Assembly (NCBI RefSeq): GCF_007004735.1
Contig: NZ_SSNL01000004.1
Coordinates: forward strand, 1 to 64,000
Direction of reading: 5' to 3'
Length of the DNA stretch: 64,000 nucleotides
Source: Salinigranum halophilum
GTDB taxonomy: Archaea > Halobacteriota > Halobacteria > Halobacteriales > Haloferacaceae
Below, one piece after another: positions 52,242 to 60,718 of this stretch. A model generated the notes under the pieces. The model was given only the letters and a program-made list of their open reading frames with translations. It did not search any database and was not told where the DNA came from. The stretch's first letter is position 1. Every line of letters starts with the position of its first letter. A program made the translations under genes and the position numbers.

Positions 52242-53696
52242 TCAGGACCCGTTCGTGCTCTCGCTCGTCGAGTCCACGCCCAGTGCCTGGAACAGCTTCC
52301 GGCGGACCGCCTCCTCGGTCAGTTGCAGCAGCGTGTCGCGGTTGCCGTCGCCGCCTTCGATACCGGTGAAGATGCCGAGTGGAATCTCGACGCTGCCCTG
52401 CGTGGAGTGGCCGGCCGCCTCGCCGATGCCGGTGAAGGCGTCCTGGAGCGCGTTGCCGATGTTGATGCGGATGTCCTTCGAGCGGGCGGCGAGGTAGATC
52501 TTGTCGTCCGCGATACCGAAGACCGCGGTCGTGGTGATGCCTTCGAGGTTGAGGAGGTGTTGTGCCGCCTGGGTGAGCGCCTCGCGGTCGCGGATGAACC
52601 CGGCGTTCGAGACGAGGTGGCTCCCCTGGACGTCGCGGTTCTGGATGGCCTCCGCGAGCACGTCGAGCGTCTCGGGCGACATCGACGGCGACTCGACCTG
52701 TTCGAGCGTGTCGTGGTTCGCGAAGGGGTACAGGTAGGCGGCGGCCGTCAGGTCTGCCGGCGTGGTCTCTCGCTTGAAGTCCATCGTCTCCGCGCGGATG
52801 CCGTAGAGGAGCGCGGTGGCGACCGCCTCGGAGGGAGAGAGGTCGAACTCCTGGATGTACTTCGTGAGGATGGTCGACGACGAGGAGACGTTCGGGCGGA
52901 CGTCGGTGAAGTCGGCGTCGATGCCCTCGTCGGGTTCGAAGTGGTCGATGAAGATGTCGACCTCGACGTCGGGTTCGAGCGCTCCCGATTTCATGTGGTC
53001 GACGAGCGCGATGGCGCTGTAGCCGTCGAGGGCGGTCTCCGACCGCGGGAGGAGTTCGATACCGAGCAGGTTGACGAACGCTCGGTTCTCCTGGTGCCCG
53101 ATGTCGCCGTCGTAGACGATGTCGGCTTCGACGTCGTACTCGTCGGCAATCGCCTGCAGCGCAACGGCGCTCGCGATGGAGTCGGGGTCGGGGTTGTCGT
53201 GGGTGAGGATGGCCAGTTTGCCGTCCGTCCCCGTCAGGAGGTCCGCGAGCTGGCGCGCTTTGTACTCCAACTCCCCGGTCTCCAGCGCCCGGAGCGCGGA
53301 GTCGGCGATGACCTCCGAGGGGTTGATGACGACGTCCGCGCCCAGATCGAGGAGTTCGTCTTTCGAGACCGGGTCGGATGCGCGAACGACGATGAACTGG
53401 TCGCCACCGGCGTCGCGAATCGTCGAGACGGCCGCCTTGTTCGCCTCGACGTCGGACGCGAGGATGAGGATGACGTCGCGGTCCTCGACCGCCGTGCTCA
53501 CGGACGCGTCCATGATGTCCGTCTGCTGGGCGTTGAGGTCCTGGTCGCGTAGCGCTTCGACGCGGTCCGCGTCCTTGTCGAGAATCAGAACGTGCTTGCC
53601 CTCCTCGGCGAGTTCCTCCGCCACCGCGTGGCCTACGCTTCCACACCCGAGAATGGCGTAGGTGGACATCGACGAGACGGTGACCCCAGTGCTCAT
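52242..53696 (-). CDS. RCK-DHH family phosphoesterase
   Basis: The 484-aa protein joins a TrkA-N/RCK nucleotide-binding domain (STYAILGCGSVGHAVAEELAEEGKHVLILDKD, in parts) to a DHH/DHHA1 phosphoesterase (about 145-470). DHH motifs are seen as ILTHDNPDPDSIASA (I), DGDIGH (II) and LVDHMKSG. The name-giving DHH triplet reads DHF in FIDHFEPDEG. The family cleaves cyclic or short oligonucleotides, possibly regulated by NAD(H) at the RCK domain. Start at 53696 fits a TATA-like ATGTTAAGTG about 30 bp upstream. An internal ATG at 53669 is possible. Confidence 0.85.
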   Translation of the reverse strand: MSTGVTVSSMSTYAILGCGSVGHAVAEELAEEGKHVLILDKDADRVEALRDQDLNAQQTDIMDASVSTAVEDRDVILILASDVEANKAAVSTIRDAGGDQFIVVRASDPVSKDELLDLGADVVINPSEVIADSALRALETGELEYKARQLADLLTGTDGKLAILTHDNPDPDSIASAVALQAIADEYDVEADIVYDGDIGHQENRAFVNLLGIELLPRSETALDGYSAIALVDHMKSGALEPDVEVDIFIDHFEPDEGIDADFTDVRPNVSSSSTILTKYIQEFDLSPSEAVATALLYGIRAETMDFKRETTPADLTAAAYLYPFANHDTLEQVESPSMSPETLDVLAEAIQNRDVQGSHLVSNAGFIRDREALTQAAQHLLNLEGITTTAVFGIADDKIYLAARSKDIRINIGNALQDAFTGIGEAAGHSTQGSVEIPLGIFTGIEGGDGNRDTLLQLTEEAVRRKLFQALGVDSTSESTNGS

Positions 53697-53917
53697 TCGT
53701 ATCTCATCTACTCGGTGGGCTTCACTTAACATCCACCCTTTACCCGCCGGACCGAGCGACGTCCCGTCACCGGATACCTCGACCGTCTCCCGTGATGCGT
53801 GCACGCTGTGCGCGCTCGTCTCCGGTGTCACCGCCGTCCGTCCCCGGGCTGTCACGCCCTGTCGCCCTCCAGTCGAATGGAAACGCCTTTTAATGTACCT
53901 CCGTTAGGTGTGTGTGA

Positions 53918-53991
53918 GGGCCGGTAGCTCAGTCAGGGAGAGCGACGGACTCTTAATCCGTCGGTCGGGGGTTCAACTCCCTCCCGGCCCG
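53918..53991 (+). tRNA. tRNA-Lys (CTT)
   Basis: The 74-nt cloverleaf has acceptor arms GGGCCGG and CCGGCCC with discriminator G. The anticodon stem ACGGA/TCCGT encloses CTCTTAA with anticodon CTT. The T arm lies in the GGGGGTTCAACTCCCTC region. A TATA-like CTTTTAATGTA (53887-53897) lies about 27 bp upstream. The last 21 nt are duplicated at 54091-54111, marking an integration site. Confidence 0.96.
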
Positions 53992-53996
53992 TTTTT
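53992..53996 (+). terminator. T-tract after tRNA-Lys
   Basis: TTTTT follows the discriminator base immediately, a usual archaeal tRNA terminator. It is followed by the hairpin-prone motif CTGCGAACGAAGTGAGCAG. Confidence 0.5.
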
Positions 53997-54090
53997 GCTG
54001 CGAACGAAGTGAGCAGTGAAAACGCCACGGAGGAGTTGAACTCGACGAGTCGCGCGCAGCGAACGGCGTGAGCGAGCACGTCCCGGCTCA

Positions 54091-54111
54091 GTTCAACTCC
54101 CTCCCGGCCCG
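54091..54111 (+). repeat. Duplicated tRNA-Lys 3' end (candidate att site)
   Basis: Twenty-one bases identical to positions 53971-53991 of tRNA-Lys recur 120 bp downstream. Such 3'-end copies are left when an element with a tyrosine integrase inserts in a tRNA gene. A shorter, one-base-deleted relative (GTTCAACTCCTCCCAGC) occurs at 60522-60538, beyond the integrase remnant. Confidence 0.75.
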
Positions 54112-54379
54112 CTCTTATTCCAGGCGATTGTGAGTTGCCACACGACGAGGGGTTCGTTTTAAACAATCGCATTCTGACTGATGTGAGTCCGCCTCGTCAG
54201 GAAGCGCGGGTGTCCGTCGTCTTGCGACGAGTGGAGTGTGCTGACTCCAGCTATAAAAACGCCGGCCGGCGTCTCACTCTCTGATGGAGTGTCGAATCCC
54301 TCGTAGTCGTCGAACGAGGTCTGTCCAGGCCCGAGATGTTTCTCGACGAGTTGCCCGTCCAACTCGGCGCGCGCGAACG

Positions 54380-54684
54380 TCACGACCTGATGCGTCCCAA
54401 CAGCGTCTCGACGCCGACCGAGTCGAGTATCTGCCCCGCACGTTCGAGGACGACCGAGCGGGGAGCGCGGTTGTACCACGTCCTGCGCGTGTCCGCGAGA
54501 GAGAGACTGCCTCAACGATTCCGTCATCGGTGAGGATGCCGAGATGCTTGCGTGCGGTCGTCTCTGAGGTCAGCACGCGCTCGGCGGTGGTGGCGACCGA
54601 CTGCGGGTCGTACGTCCGCTTCATCACGGTACGAACGCGCTCGTTCACATCGGCGGATCGTTGGTCACTCGTTGCCTTCCTCAA
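54380..54684 (-). pseudogene. Frameshifted winged-helix regulator remnant
   Basis: A TTG-initiated frame (54684) reads VNERVRTVMKRTYDP and TSETTARKHLGILTDDGIVEA, a typical haloarchaeal winged helix. It then loses sense after about residue 65. The expected continuation appears in another minus-strand frame as WYNRAPRSVVLERAGQILDSV and GVETLLGRIRS before the stop at 54380. A frameshift near 54490-54520 joins the two parts, so the gene is probably inactive. The intact protein would have regulated a neighbouring operon. Confidence 0.6.
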
Positions 54685-54825
54685 GTAGGCATGTTAGCGT
54701 CGAGAGAGACACGTTCGGGCCTGTTGTCGTGCGGAATCATCAGGTTCTGGGCTCAGTTCGCAATCCAATGTATGCGCGGACGTGCGTTACACCTATTGTG
54801 TATCGTAACGCACTCTATTGTAACG

Positions 54826-55119
54826 ATGAAGACGGTCACCACGCGCATTCCGGAAGACGACGAGAGGGCACTCGCCGAGTTGGAGGACGAGATGAGTGCC
54901 GACCGGTCAGAAGTACTCCGTCGACTCATCCGACAGGGCCTCTCCGACTGGCGCAAGGAGCGAGCACTCGACCAGCTCCGAGAACACACCATCACGTTGC
55001 GGAAGGCAGCGGAGCTTGCGGACGTCTCCTACGTCGAGATGTTGACGCTCGCCGCCGAGGAGGGAATCGACGTGGGATACACGACTGACGACCTCGAACG
55101 CGACCTCGACCGCATCTGA
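54826..55119 (+). CDS. UPF0175-family antitoxin
   Basis: The 97-aa protein has an N-terminal ribbon-helix-helix-like segment (KTVTTRIPEDDERALAELEDEM then ADRSEVLRRLIRQGL). A UPF0175 helical domain follows with ALDQLREHTITLRKAAELADVSYVEML. Its stop overlaps the next gene's ATG by one base, the usual toxin-antitoxin arrangement. It should bind DNA and neutralise the PIN-like toxin. The start was placed at 54826, where coding character begins. The upstream frame is Cys- and Arg-rich. Confidence 0.88.
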   Translation: MKTVTTRIPEDDERALAELEDEMSADRSEVLRRLIRQGLSDWRKERALDQLREHTITLRKAAELADVSYVEMLTLAAEEGIDVGYTTDDLERDLDRI

Positions 55120-55607
55120 TGGTCGTTGTCGATTCCTCCGCGTTGATCCCGCTTGCGTGGGTTGGCCGTCTTGACCTCGTCTCGGCCGCGTTTGACGAGA
55201 TTCGGACGACAGAGGAGGTTCGGGAGGAAGTCCTCACCGAGGGAAAGCGTGGGACGGCGGCGCTCGACAGGTTTCTGGAGGACGTGACGGTTCACGAATC
55301 TCCAGAGGCAGCCAGAAGAGTAGCGTCGATGGAGGGGATAGCGGTGGCCGACGCGTCGGTGATCCTGCTAGCAGAGGGTGACGAGGAGATCCTCCTCGCC
55401 AACGACAAAGGGCTGATCGAGGTTGCTCGGAGTCACGGCGTCGAGTGCTGGTGGGTGACGACCCTACTGCTCAAGTGTACGAAGGACGGTGAGTTGACGG
55501 CGGACGAGGCGACCGACGTCCTGTACGACCTCGTGGACGAGGGAATGAATCTACACCCAAAGGTGTACGCACAGGTGCAAAAGAAGCTCCAAGAACTCGG
55601 GGAGTGA
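55119..55607 (+). CDS. PIN-domain-like toxin (DUF3368)
   Basis: The 162-aa protein is a PIN-fold nuclease-like toxin. MVVVDSSALIPLAWVGRLDLV supplies the first acidic residue, and later acidic sites are in IAVADASVILLAEGDEEILLANDKGLIEVA. The family DUF3368 is regularly paired with UPF0175 antitoxins. RNA cleavage is inferred, not shown. It lies in the tRNA-Lys island and may stabilise it. Confidence 0.88.
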   Translation: MVVVDSSALIPLAWVGRLDLVSAAFDEIRTTEEVREEVLTEGKRGTAALDRFLEDVTVHESPEAARRVASMEGIAVADASVILLAEGDEEILLANDKGLIEVARSHGVECWWVTTLLLKCTKDGELTADEATDVLYDLVDEGMNLHPKVYAQVQKKLQELGE

Positions 55608-55826
55608 ATCAGAGCATGCGACGAGCTGGAGAGGCAGATTCAGGTGAGAGGCACAGCAGAGTGAGGAAAGTAGCGTAACGTCTCCATCGATGTGTCAGTA
55701 GAGTGGCGAGGGTGCTGTTTACACACCGTCAGGGCGAATACCCATGTCTTGACCCCGGATGATTCATGAGAACGTCTTCGAGAGTACCGAGAGTACCGAG
55801 ACTGCCTCGAGTTGAGGAGGCCGGAT

Positions 55827-58244
55827 TCAGGCGTCGAAGAAGCGGTCGGGCTTCATCCGCGACAGCCGCATCGCGTTGCCCGTCACACCGAGACTCATCC
55901 CCATATCACCGACGACGACCGCCAGCGCGACGCTCACCAGCCCCAGTGGGACACCGACCGCGAGCAGGGCCTTCACACCGAGACTCGTCCAGATGTTCTG
56001 ACGAATCACTCCGTTCGCCTTGTGCGACAGCGCGTAGAGGTACGGTAGCTTGCCGATGTCGTCGGCCATCAGCGCGATATCCGCCGTTTCGAGCGCGGTA
56101 TCCGTCCCGGCCGCGCCCATCGCGATGCCGACGTCGGCGGTCGCCAGTGCCGGCGCGTCGTTGATGCCATCACCGACCATCGCTACCTCGCCGTACTCCG
56201 CCTGCAACATCTCCACGGCATCGACCTTCTCGTCGGGCAGCAACTCGGCCCGATACTCGTCAACGCCGACCTGTTCGGCAATCGCACGGGCCGTTCCCTC
56301 GTTGTCGCCGGTCAGCATCACGACGTGTTCGACGCCGAGGTCGTGCAACCGTGCGACCGCCTGTTTGGCGGCCGGCCGCACCTCGTCGGCGATGGCAACG
56401 ATGCCGACGAGTTCTTTATGGGTGCCGACGAGCACGACCGTCTTGCCCTCGTCCTCGAACTGCGCAATCGCGCCGCTCTCGATGTCCGTACAGTCCTCCC
56501 GCTCGCACTGCTCGTGTGCGGGCTCGGTGACTATCCCGCCGTCGGCCCGGAGATGAGCGTGCGACAGGTCGAAGCCCAACTCCTCGAAGAGTGTGGGCTT
56601 GCCCGCGTAGTACGTCTCTCCGTCGACATCCGCACGGATTCCTTTTCCGGTGATGCTCTCGAACGCCTCGATGCTCGGCACGTCGCCGAGTTTTGTCTCT
56701 CCAGCGCGGGCGAGAATCGCCTCGGCGATTGGGTGTTCACTCCGCTGTTCGAGCGCAGCCGCGTAGCGAAGTACCTCCTCGTCCGTCGCGCCGCCGAGTG
56801 CCACGACGTCCGTGACCGCGAGTTCGCCCTTGGTGAGCGTCCCCGTCTTGTCGAGGGCGATAGCGTCGACGTCGCCCATCGCTTCGAGATAGTTGCCGCC
56901 TTTGATGAGGACGCCGTTCTTCGCGGCACTGGTAATCCCCGAGACGACGGAAACGGGCGTCGAGATGACGAAGGCACAGGGACAGGCGATGACGAGTAGA
57001 GTTAGCCCGCGAATGAACCACGTCTGCCAGCCCCCACTGAACGTGTGCGAGAGCCCGGCGATACTGACCGTGGCACTGCCGTTGATGAGTAGCGGCGGAA
57101 GCGCGGCGGTCAGGATCGCCAAGACGACGATTGTGGGTGTGTAGTAGCCCGCGAACCGGTCGACGAACTGCTCTTTCTCGGTCTTCTTCTCCTGTGCGCC
57201 CTGCACCATTTCGATGATCTGTGAGAGCGTCGACTCCGAGGCGGGCGCGTCGGCCTCGAACTCGAGGTAGCCCTCCTCGTTGATGCTGCCGGCGTACACC
57301 TCGTCACCGACACCCTTGTCGACTGGGACGCTCTCGCCGGTGATGGGGGACTCGTCGACCGCACTCCTGCCCTCCACGACAGTGCCATCGAGCGGAATCT
57401 TCTCGCCGGGCCGGACGACGACCGTCTCACCGACCTCGACCTCGTCGGCGGGAACGGTCTCCTCGTCCCCATCGACGGCTTCGCCGTCTGCTCGGGGCGT
57501 CTCCGACGCCCCGGTGTCACGGCGGACGGTGGCCTCGTCAGGTGACAGTTCCATCAGCTCACGCAGGGAGTCACGCGCCCTGTCCATCGCGTAGTCTTCG
57601 AGCAGTTCGGCGACGCTGAACAGGACGGCCAGCGTCGCGGCCTCGACGAAGTAGCCGATGCCGGTCGCGGCGATGATGGCCGTCCCCATCAGGAGGTCGA
57701 TGTCGAGCGAGCGGTTCTTGGCCGAGTAGTACCCTCCTCGGACGACCGGATAGCCGCTGACGGTAGTCGCGCTAAGGAACAGGACGTCGGCGAGGTGGAG
57801 GGGGTAGTCGAGAACGCTCGCCACGGCGGGATTCTGCCCGGTGAGGACGAACTCGAAGACGAGACCGAACACGACGAACGCCGCGCCGATCCACGTCTTG
57901 ACCGCACGCGGACTCGTCCAGATCTCCGACGGAGGAGCAATCCCCAACTCGCCGTCCGACGACTCCTCGGCGTCGTCTCCACGGTTGATGACCTCGTAGC
58001 CCGCGTTCTCGATGGCCCGAACGACATCAGTCTCGGTAACGCGGTCGGGGTCGTAGGTGACCGTGGCCGTGCCGGTGGTCGGCTGGAGTGTGGCGTCGAC
58101 GATGCCGTCGACGCGCTGGAGGCTCTTGTCGACCTTCTGAGCGCAGGACGGACAGTCCATCTCGGGGACGGTGAGGCGGACGGACAGCTCTCGGCGTTGC
58201 CCATCTCTGCTCACTTCTCCCGGCGCGTCTGGGGTCTCGGTCAT
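55827..58244 (-). CDS. Heavy-metal P1B-type ATPase (Zn/Cd/Co export type)
   Basis: The 805-aa membrane pump expels metal ions using ATP. An N-terminal HMA domain has MDCPSCAQKVDKSL (near residue 30). Eight membrane helices include VIACPCAFVISTPVS with the CPC ion site (near 423). The P-domain shows DKTGTLTKGE (near 460), the actuator has VDESPITGESVPVDKG, and the hinge has MVGDGINDAPALA. A Cys-containing loop (HEQCEREDCTDIESG) sits in the nucleotide-binding region. The CPC/HMA type favours Zn2+, Cd2+ or Co2+, but copper cannot be ruled out. A perfect palindrome lies 38 bp upstream of the start. Confidence 0.95.
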   Translation of the reverse strand: MTETPDAPGEVSRDGQRRELSVRLTVPEMDCPSCAQKVDKSLQRVDGIVDATLQPTTGTATVTYDPDRVTETDVVRAIENAGYEVINRGDDAEESSDGELGIAPPSEIWTSPRAVKTWIGAAFVVFGLVFEFVLTGQNPAVASVLDYPLHLADVLFLSATTVSGYPVVRGGYYSAKNRSLDIDLLMGTAIIAATGIGYFVEAATLAVLFSVAELLEDYAMDRARDSLRELMELSPDEATVRRDTGASETPRADGEAVDGDEETVPADEVEVGETVVVRPGEKIPLDGTVVEGRSAVDESPITGESVPVDKGVGDEVYAGSINEEGYLEFEADAPASESTLSQIIEMVQGAQEKKTEKEQFVDRFAGYYTPTIVVLAILTAALPPLLINGSATVSIAGLSHTFSGGWQTWFIRGLTLLVIACPCAFVISTPVSVVSGITSAAKNGVLIKGGNYLEAMGDVDAIALDKTGTLTKGELAVTDVVALGGATDEEVLRYAAALEQRSEHPIAEAILARAGETKLGDVPSIEAFESITGKGIRADVDGETYYAGKPTLFEELGFDLSHAHLRADGGIVTEPAHEQCEREDCTDIESGAIAQFEDEGKTVVLVGTHKELVGIVAIADEVRPAAKQAVARLHDLGVEHVVMLTGDNEGTARAIAEQVGVDEYRAELLPDEKVDAVEMLQAEYGEVAMVGDGINDAPALATADVGIAMGAAGTDTALETADIALMADDIGKLPYLYALSHKANGVIRQNIWTSLGVKALLAVGVPLGLVSVALAVVVGDMGMSLGVTGNAMRLSRMKPDRFFDA

Positions 58245-58281
58245 TACGTCACGGTAGGTGCGTCAGTTCGATAAGCCTTGG

Positions 58282-58295
58282 TTGGAATATTCCAA
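58282..58295. promoter_or_regulatory. 14-bp palindromic operator of the metal pump
   Basis: TTGGAATATTCCAA is a perfect inverted repeat located between the pump gene (start 58244) and the SHOCT remnant (start 58337). On the pump side a TATA-like GCTTATC (58272-58278 region) follows directly, so a bound factor could recruit or block TFB/TBP. The neighbouring HTH-10 regulator is the obvious candidate ligand. Confidence 0.6.
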
Positions 58296-58336
58296 TTCTG
58301 TCCGTCGTTTGCCCGTGCTGGGGTGGTGGCAGTGGA

Positions 58337-58584
58337 ATGGGTGGATGGGGGATGAGAGACTCCGGCATGTGGGGATTCGGGTTCCTCTGGCCACTCCTCT
58401 GGCTGCTCGTCATCGCCGTGGTCGTAATCGGTGCAGTGTATCTGTTCACGAACAAATCCGGCCCCGGGAAATCGGATCAGCGATGGAACTCCTCCGCGAA
58501 CAGTACGCACGCGGTGAAATCGGCGACGAACAGTTCGACGGGTGGTCGTCGAAGCTCACCTCCTCGAAGACGAGCAACGGATGA
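58337..58584 (+). pseudogene. Frameshifted SHOCT-domain membrane protein
   Basis: Frame one gives a Met/Gly/Trp-rich head and a membrane helix (GMWGFGFLWPLLWLLVIAVV then FTNKSGPGKSD). The SHOCT domain AMELLREQYARGEIGDEQFDGW continues only in a second frame, ending at the stop 58582-58584. A one-base loss near 58474 would explain the break. Intact relatives are small membrane proteins found next to metal-ATPase genes. Confidence 0.75.
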
Positions 58585-58668
58585 ACCCGCCGTCTCACGC
58601 GTCCCGAATAAACAGTATCCAGTCCTCCGAGCAGAATCGGACGAGAGTTGAGTTCGGCTTCTAGCAAC

Positions 58669-59418
58669 CTAAAGCGATACTGGTGACCCCTCTGTCGTCC
58701 ATTCTCCCGCGACGTGCCGCTTCGTCAAGTATTCCTCGGCCCGCCGGAGTCGGTAGGTGAGCGTCGACCGCGGTACGCCGAGATGCTCGGCCAGTTCGCC
58801 GACGTCAACATCGCGTGGTGACTCGTAGTAGCCGTGCTCGACGGCAGCCCGGAGCGCGGCCTCTTGCTCGGGGGACATACTGCCCGGCATCCCGGCATCT
58901 CCCCCCGCCGAGGCCGTCGTGTCAGCGGTGCGGAGCAATTCCATCGTTGCGCACTCCCCGACTGCCGTCTCGAGGTCGTCGAAGAACGCAGTTACGCTGC
59001 CCTCGCCGGAGTGGATGAGTCGCCACGTGTAGTGGCGGCCCTCGTGACGGGTCTCGAACAGCACGCCGTCACCGAGATGGTCACGGGCGATGTGGGGAAC
59101 GGACGCGCAGGTGGGAGTGCGCACCCAGTCGGAGTAGAGGACGAGCGTATCGTCCGTGCGGTCGAGGACGCGAGTCGTCTGTGTGGCACCACAGTCCTCG
59201 GTCGCCAGACAGTCGGCGTAGTAATCGCTGGTGAGGAAGGTGTCCTCGATGGCGTCGAGCGCGGCCGTGGTTCCGGTGGCGTGGTCGACCCGCCAGAGGC
59301 GCTCGGCAGTGACGTGCAGCGACAACGAACGGACTCGGGCATCGGGGTGGTCGACGAGGGTGTCTGCCACCTCGTTGCATCCCGGTTCGTATTCGAGGGC
59401 GAAGACGAGTTCACGCAT
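58669..59418 (-). CDS. HTH-10/bacterio-opsin-activator-like regulator
   Basis: The 249-aa protein ends in an HTH-10 domain (EQEAALRAAVEHGYYESPRDVDVGELAEHLGVPRSTLTYRLRRAEEYL, in parts), the type found in Bat-like haloarchaeal regulators. The N-terminal sensor domain (1-180) contains five cysteines (PGCNE, DCLATEDCGA, PTCAS, GECAT), an unusual number for a haloarchaeal protein. They could bind metal. The start MRELVFALEYEPG was chosen over an upstream frame. Its position beside the pump and palindrome suggests metal-dependent control. Confidence 0.85.
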   Translation of the reverse strand: MRELVFALEYEPGCNEVADTLVDHPDARVRSLSLHVTAERLWRVDHATGTTAALDAIEDTFLTSDYYADCLATEDCGATQTTRVLDRTDDTLVLYSDWVRTPTCASVPHIARDHLGDGVLFETRHEGRHYTWRLIHSGEGSVTAFFDDLETAVGECATMELLRTADTTASAGGDAGMPGSMSPEQEAALRAAVEHGYYESPRDVDVGELAEHLGVPRSTLTYRLRRAEEYLTKRHVAGEWTTEGSPVSL

Positions 59419-59544
59419 ACGCTCTTTTCGAGTCACAGAGACATAACACACCGGCCCCGGTACACGCAAATGAGACATCGTTTCTGGGCGTGAGCAGTTA
59501 GGAGGCCAATCGATCGTACCGAACAATCGTGGAACGCGGTCACT

Positions 59545-60176
59545 CTACGTCAGAGGCATGATCAGCGCGATCTTCTGCGAGATGTTGACGAGCCGTTCGC
59601 CATCCTCGTCGTTCTTCAGCGTCGTTCCCTCGTCGGGTCGGTGCCTGGTTTCGAGGGAGAGGTCGTCGAGGTGGACGTCCTTCAGGTCGAGTGCGTGAGT
59701 CCACCGAGACGGAGCCCTGCGTGCCAGAGCAACTGGACGTAGCAGTGGCGGAAGCTGGCGTACTCGTACGTCGCCAAGTAGCCGAGGATGTTCGCCGCGA
59801 GGGTACGGTCGACCGTCTCGTCGCGGGTGTTCTCTGGTGACGGCGACTGCACCTTCTCGCTCAGCCCCTGCGAGACGGCGTCGATGGACTCACACCAGCG
59901 CAGGAACACGCGTGTCGTGTTCATCGTGGAACGGATCGTCTCTTTCGAGTAGTCGGTGCCGTCCTCCTTCTCGGCGAACTCCTCGATCTTGAAGACGTGG
60001 ACGTCGCGTCCGATGAGATCGTTGGTGTTGTCGATCTCTCCCTCTCCTTCGCACCACCGAACGAGCCGGCGGATGCGGCGACTGTGTGCCCGCCGAGTCG
60101 TGTCGGCGATGTCGCGTGCTTTGAGGTACATATCGTGCGCTTCTCGTGGCGTCATCGGCTGGAGATCGTCTGTCAT
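59545..60176 (-). pseudogene. Truncated, frameshifted tyrosine integrase
   Basis: The first 165 aa (start 60176) form a core-binding, SAM-like domain with ARDIADTTRRAHSRRIRRLVRW and EDGTDYSKETIRSTMNTTRVFL. They then reach the first catalytic arginine in LLWHAGLRLGGL. A one-base loss near 59699 throws the frame out. The continuation ALDLKDVHLDDLSLETRHRPDEG is read in another frame to a stop at 59545. The second catalytic Arg/His block and the Tyr nucleophile are absent, so the recombinase is dead. Confidence 0.85.
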
Positions 60177-60708
60177 CGTGAGCTCCTGCCGCAAGACGAC
60201 GGCCAACCGCTGCCTCGACGGTCGCTCTGATGTGAGGCTTCCGCCGAGGAGTCTGGGTATCCGACTTCCGGTGGCCGAGTGAGTGTGCAGACCCTTCGAC
60301 GGGAACGCGTGTCCCCGTGTGACTCTGCAGTGGGTTTGCCGGTAGATTCGCACGGGAGAACGGACTCTCACCCCGTGGAAGCCCGCCCGCGCAGCGAAGC
60401 GAGCAGGCCGGAACCGCGAAATCGTCGGAACGCTGGGTCGGTCGGGGGTCGCGGCTCACAGCCGCGTAGATAGAATTCGGGTGATCGGCGCGAGAGCGCC
60501 GCACGCGCCCGAATTCGAGTTGTTCAACTCCTCCCAGCGTACTTCTACGAGGAACAGACGGCGACGAGCGAAGCGGCCACGGAGGGCTGGACGACAGAGC
60601 AACCCGGAACGCCTCACGTACTGGTCTCGACTCTTCGGGCCGCGAAGAAAGAGCCCGCAGACGACGCCACCGTGTCGGTGGTCGCCGCATCGACGTGCGC
60701 CCCGCCCA
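60177..60708. other. Right edge of the island, no intact gene
   Basis: No complete gene is seen. A perfect inverted repeat GAGTTGTTCAACTC lies at 60517-60530 and overlaps the degenerate tRNA T-arm copy (60522-60538). GCAGCGAAGCGAGCAGG near 60392 resembles the GCGAACGAAGTGAGC motif found after tRNA-Lys. A remnant of a coding frame starts at 60537. Confidence 0.5.
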
Positions 60709-60718
60709 TCACGCCGTG
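60537..60718 (+). pseudogene. Possible truncated coding remnant
   Basis: An open frame without a start codon reads AYFYEEQTATSEAATEGW then TEQPGTPHVLVSTLRAAKKE and ends at a TGA at 60716. Its acidic composition and GC-rich third positions look coding. It may be the 3' end of a gene cut by the island boundary. It overlaps the end of the SnoaL-like gene by 10 bp. No family is recognised. Confidence 0.3.

Larger units (their letters stand above)
53992..54379. other. tRNA-Lys downstream scar region
   Basis: No intact gene is seen. The segment holds the motif GCGAACGAAGTGAGC and a relative near 54057 (GCAGCGAACGGCGTGAGC), an inverted piece of the tRNA T arm (GGAGGAGTTGAACTCG, 54029-54044), and the 21-bp tRNA copy at 54091. 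An open minus-strand frame around 54190-54395 with acidic residues (EKHLGPGQTSFDDYEGFDT) may be a gene remnant. Confidence 0.5.
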
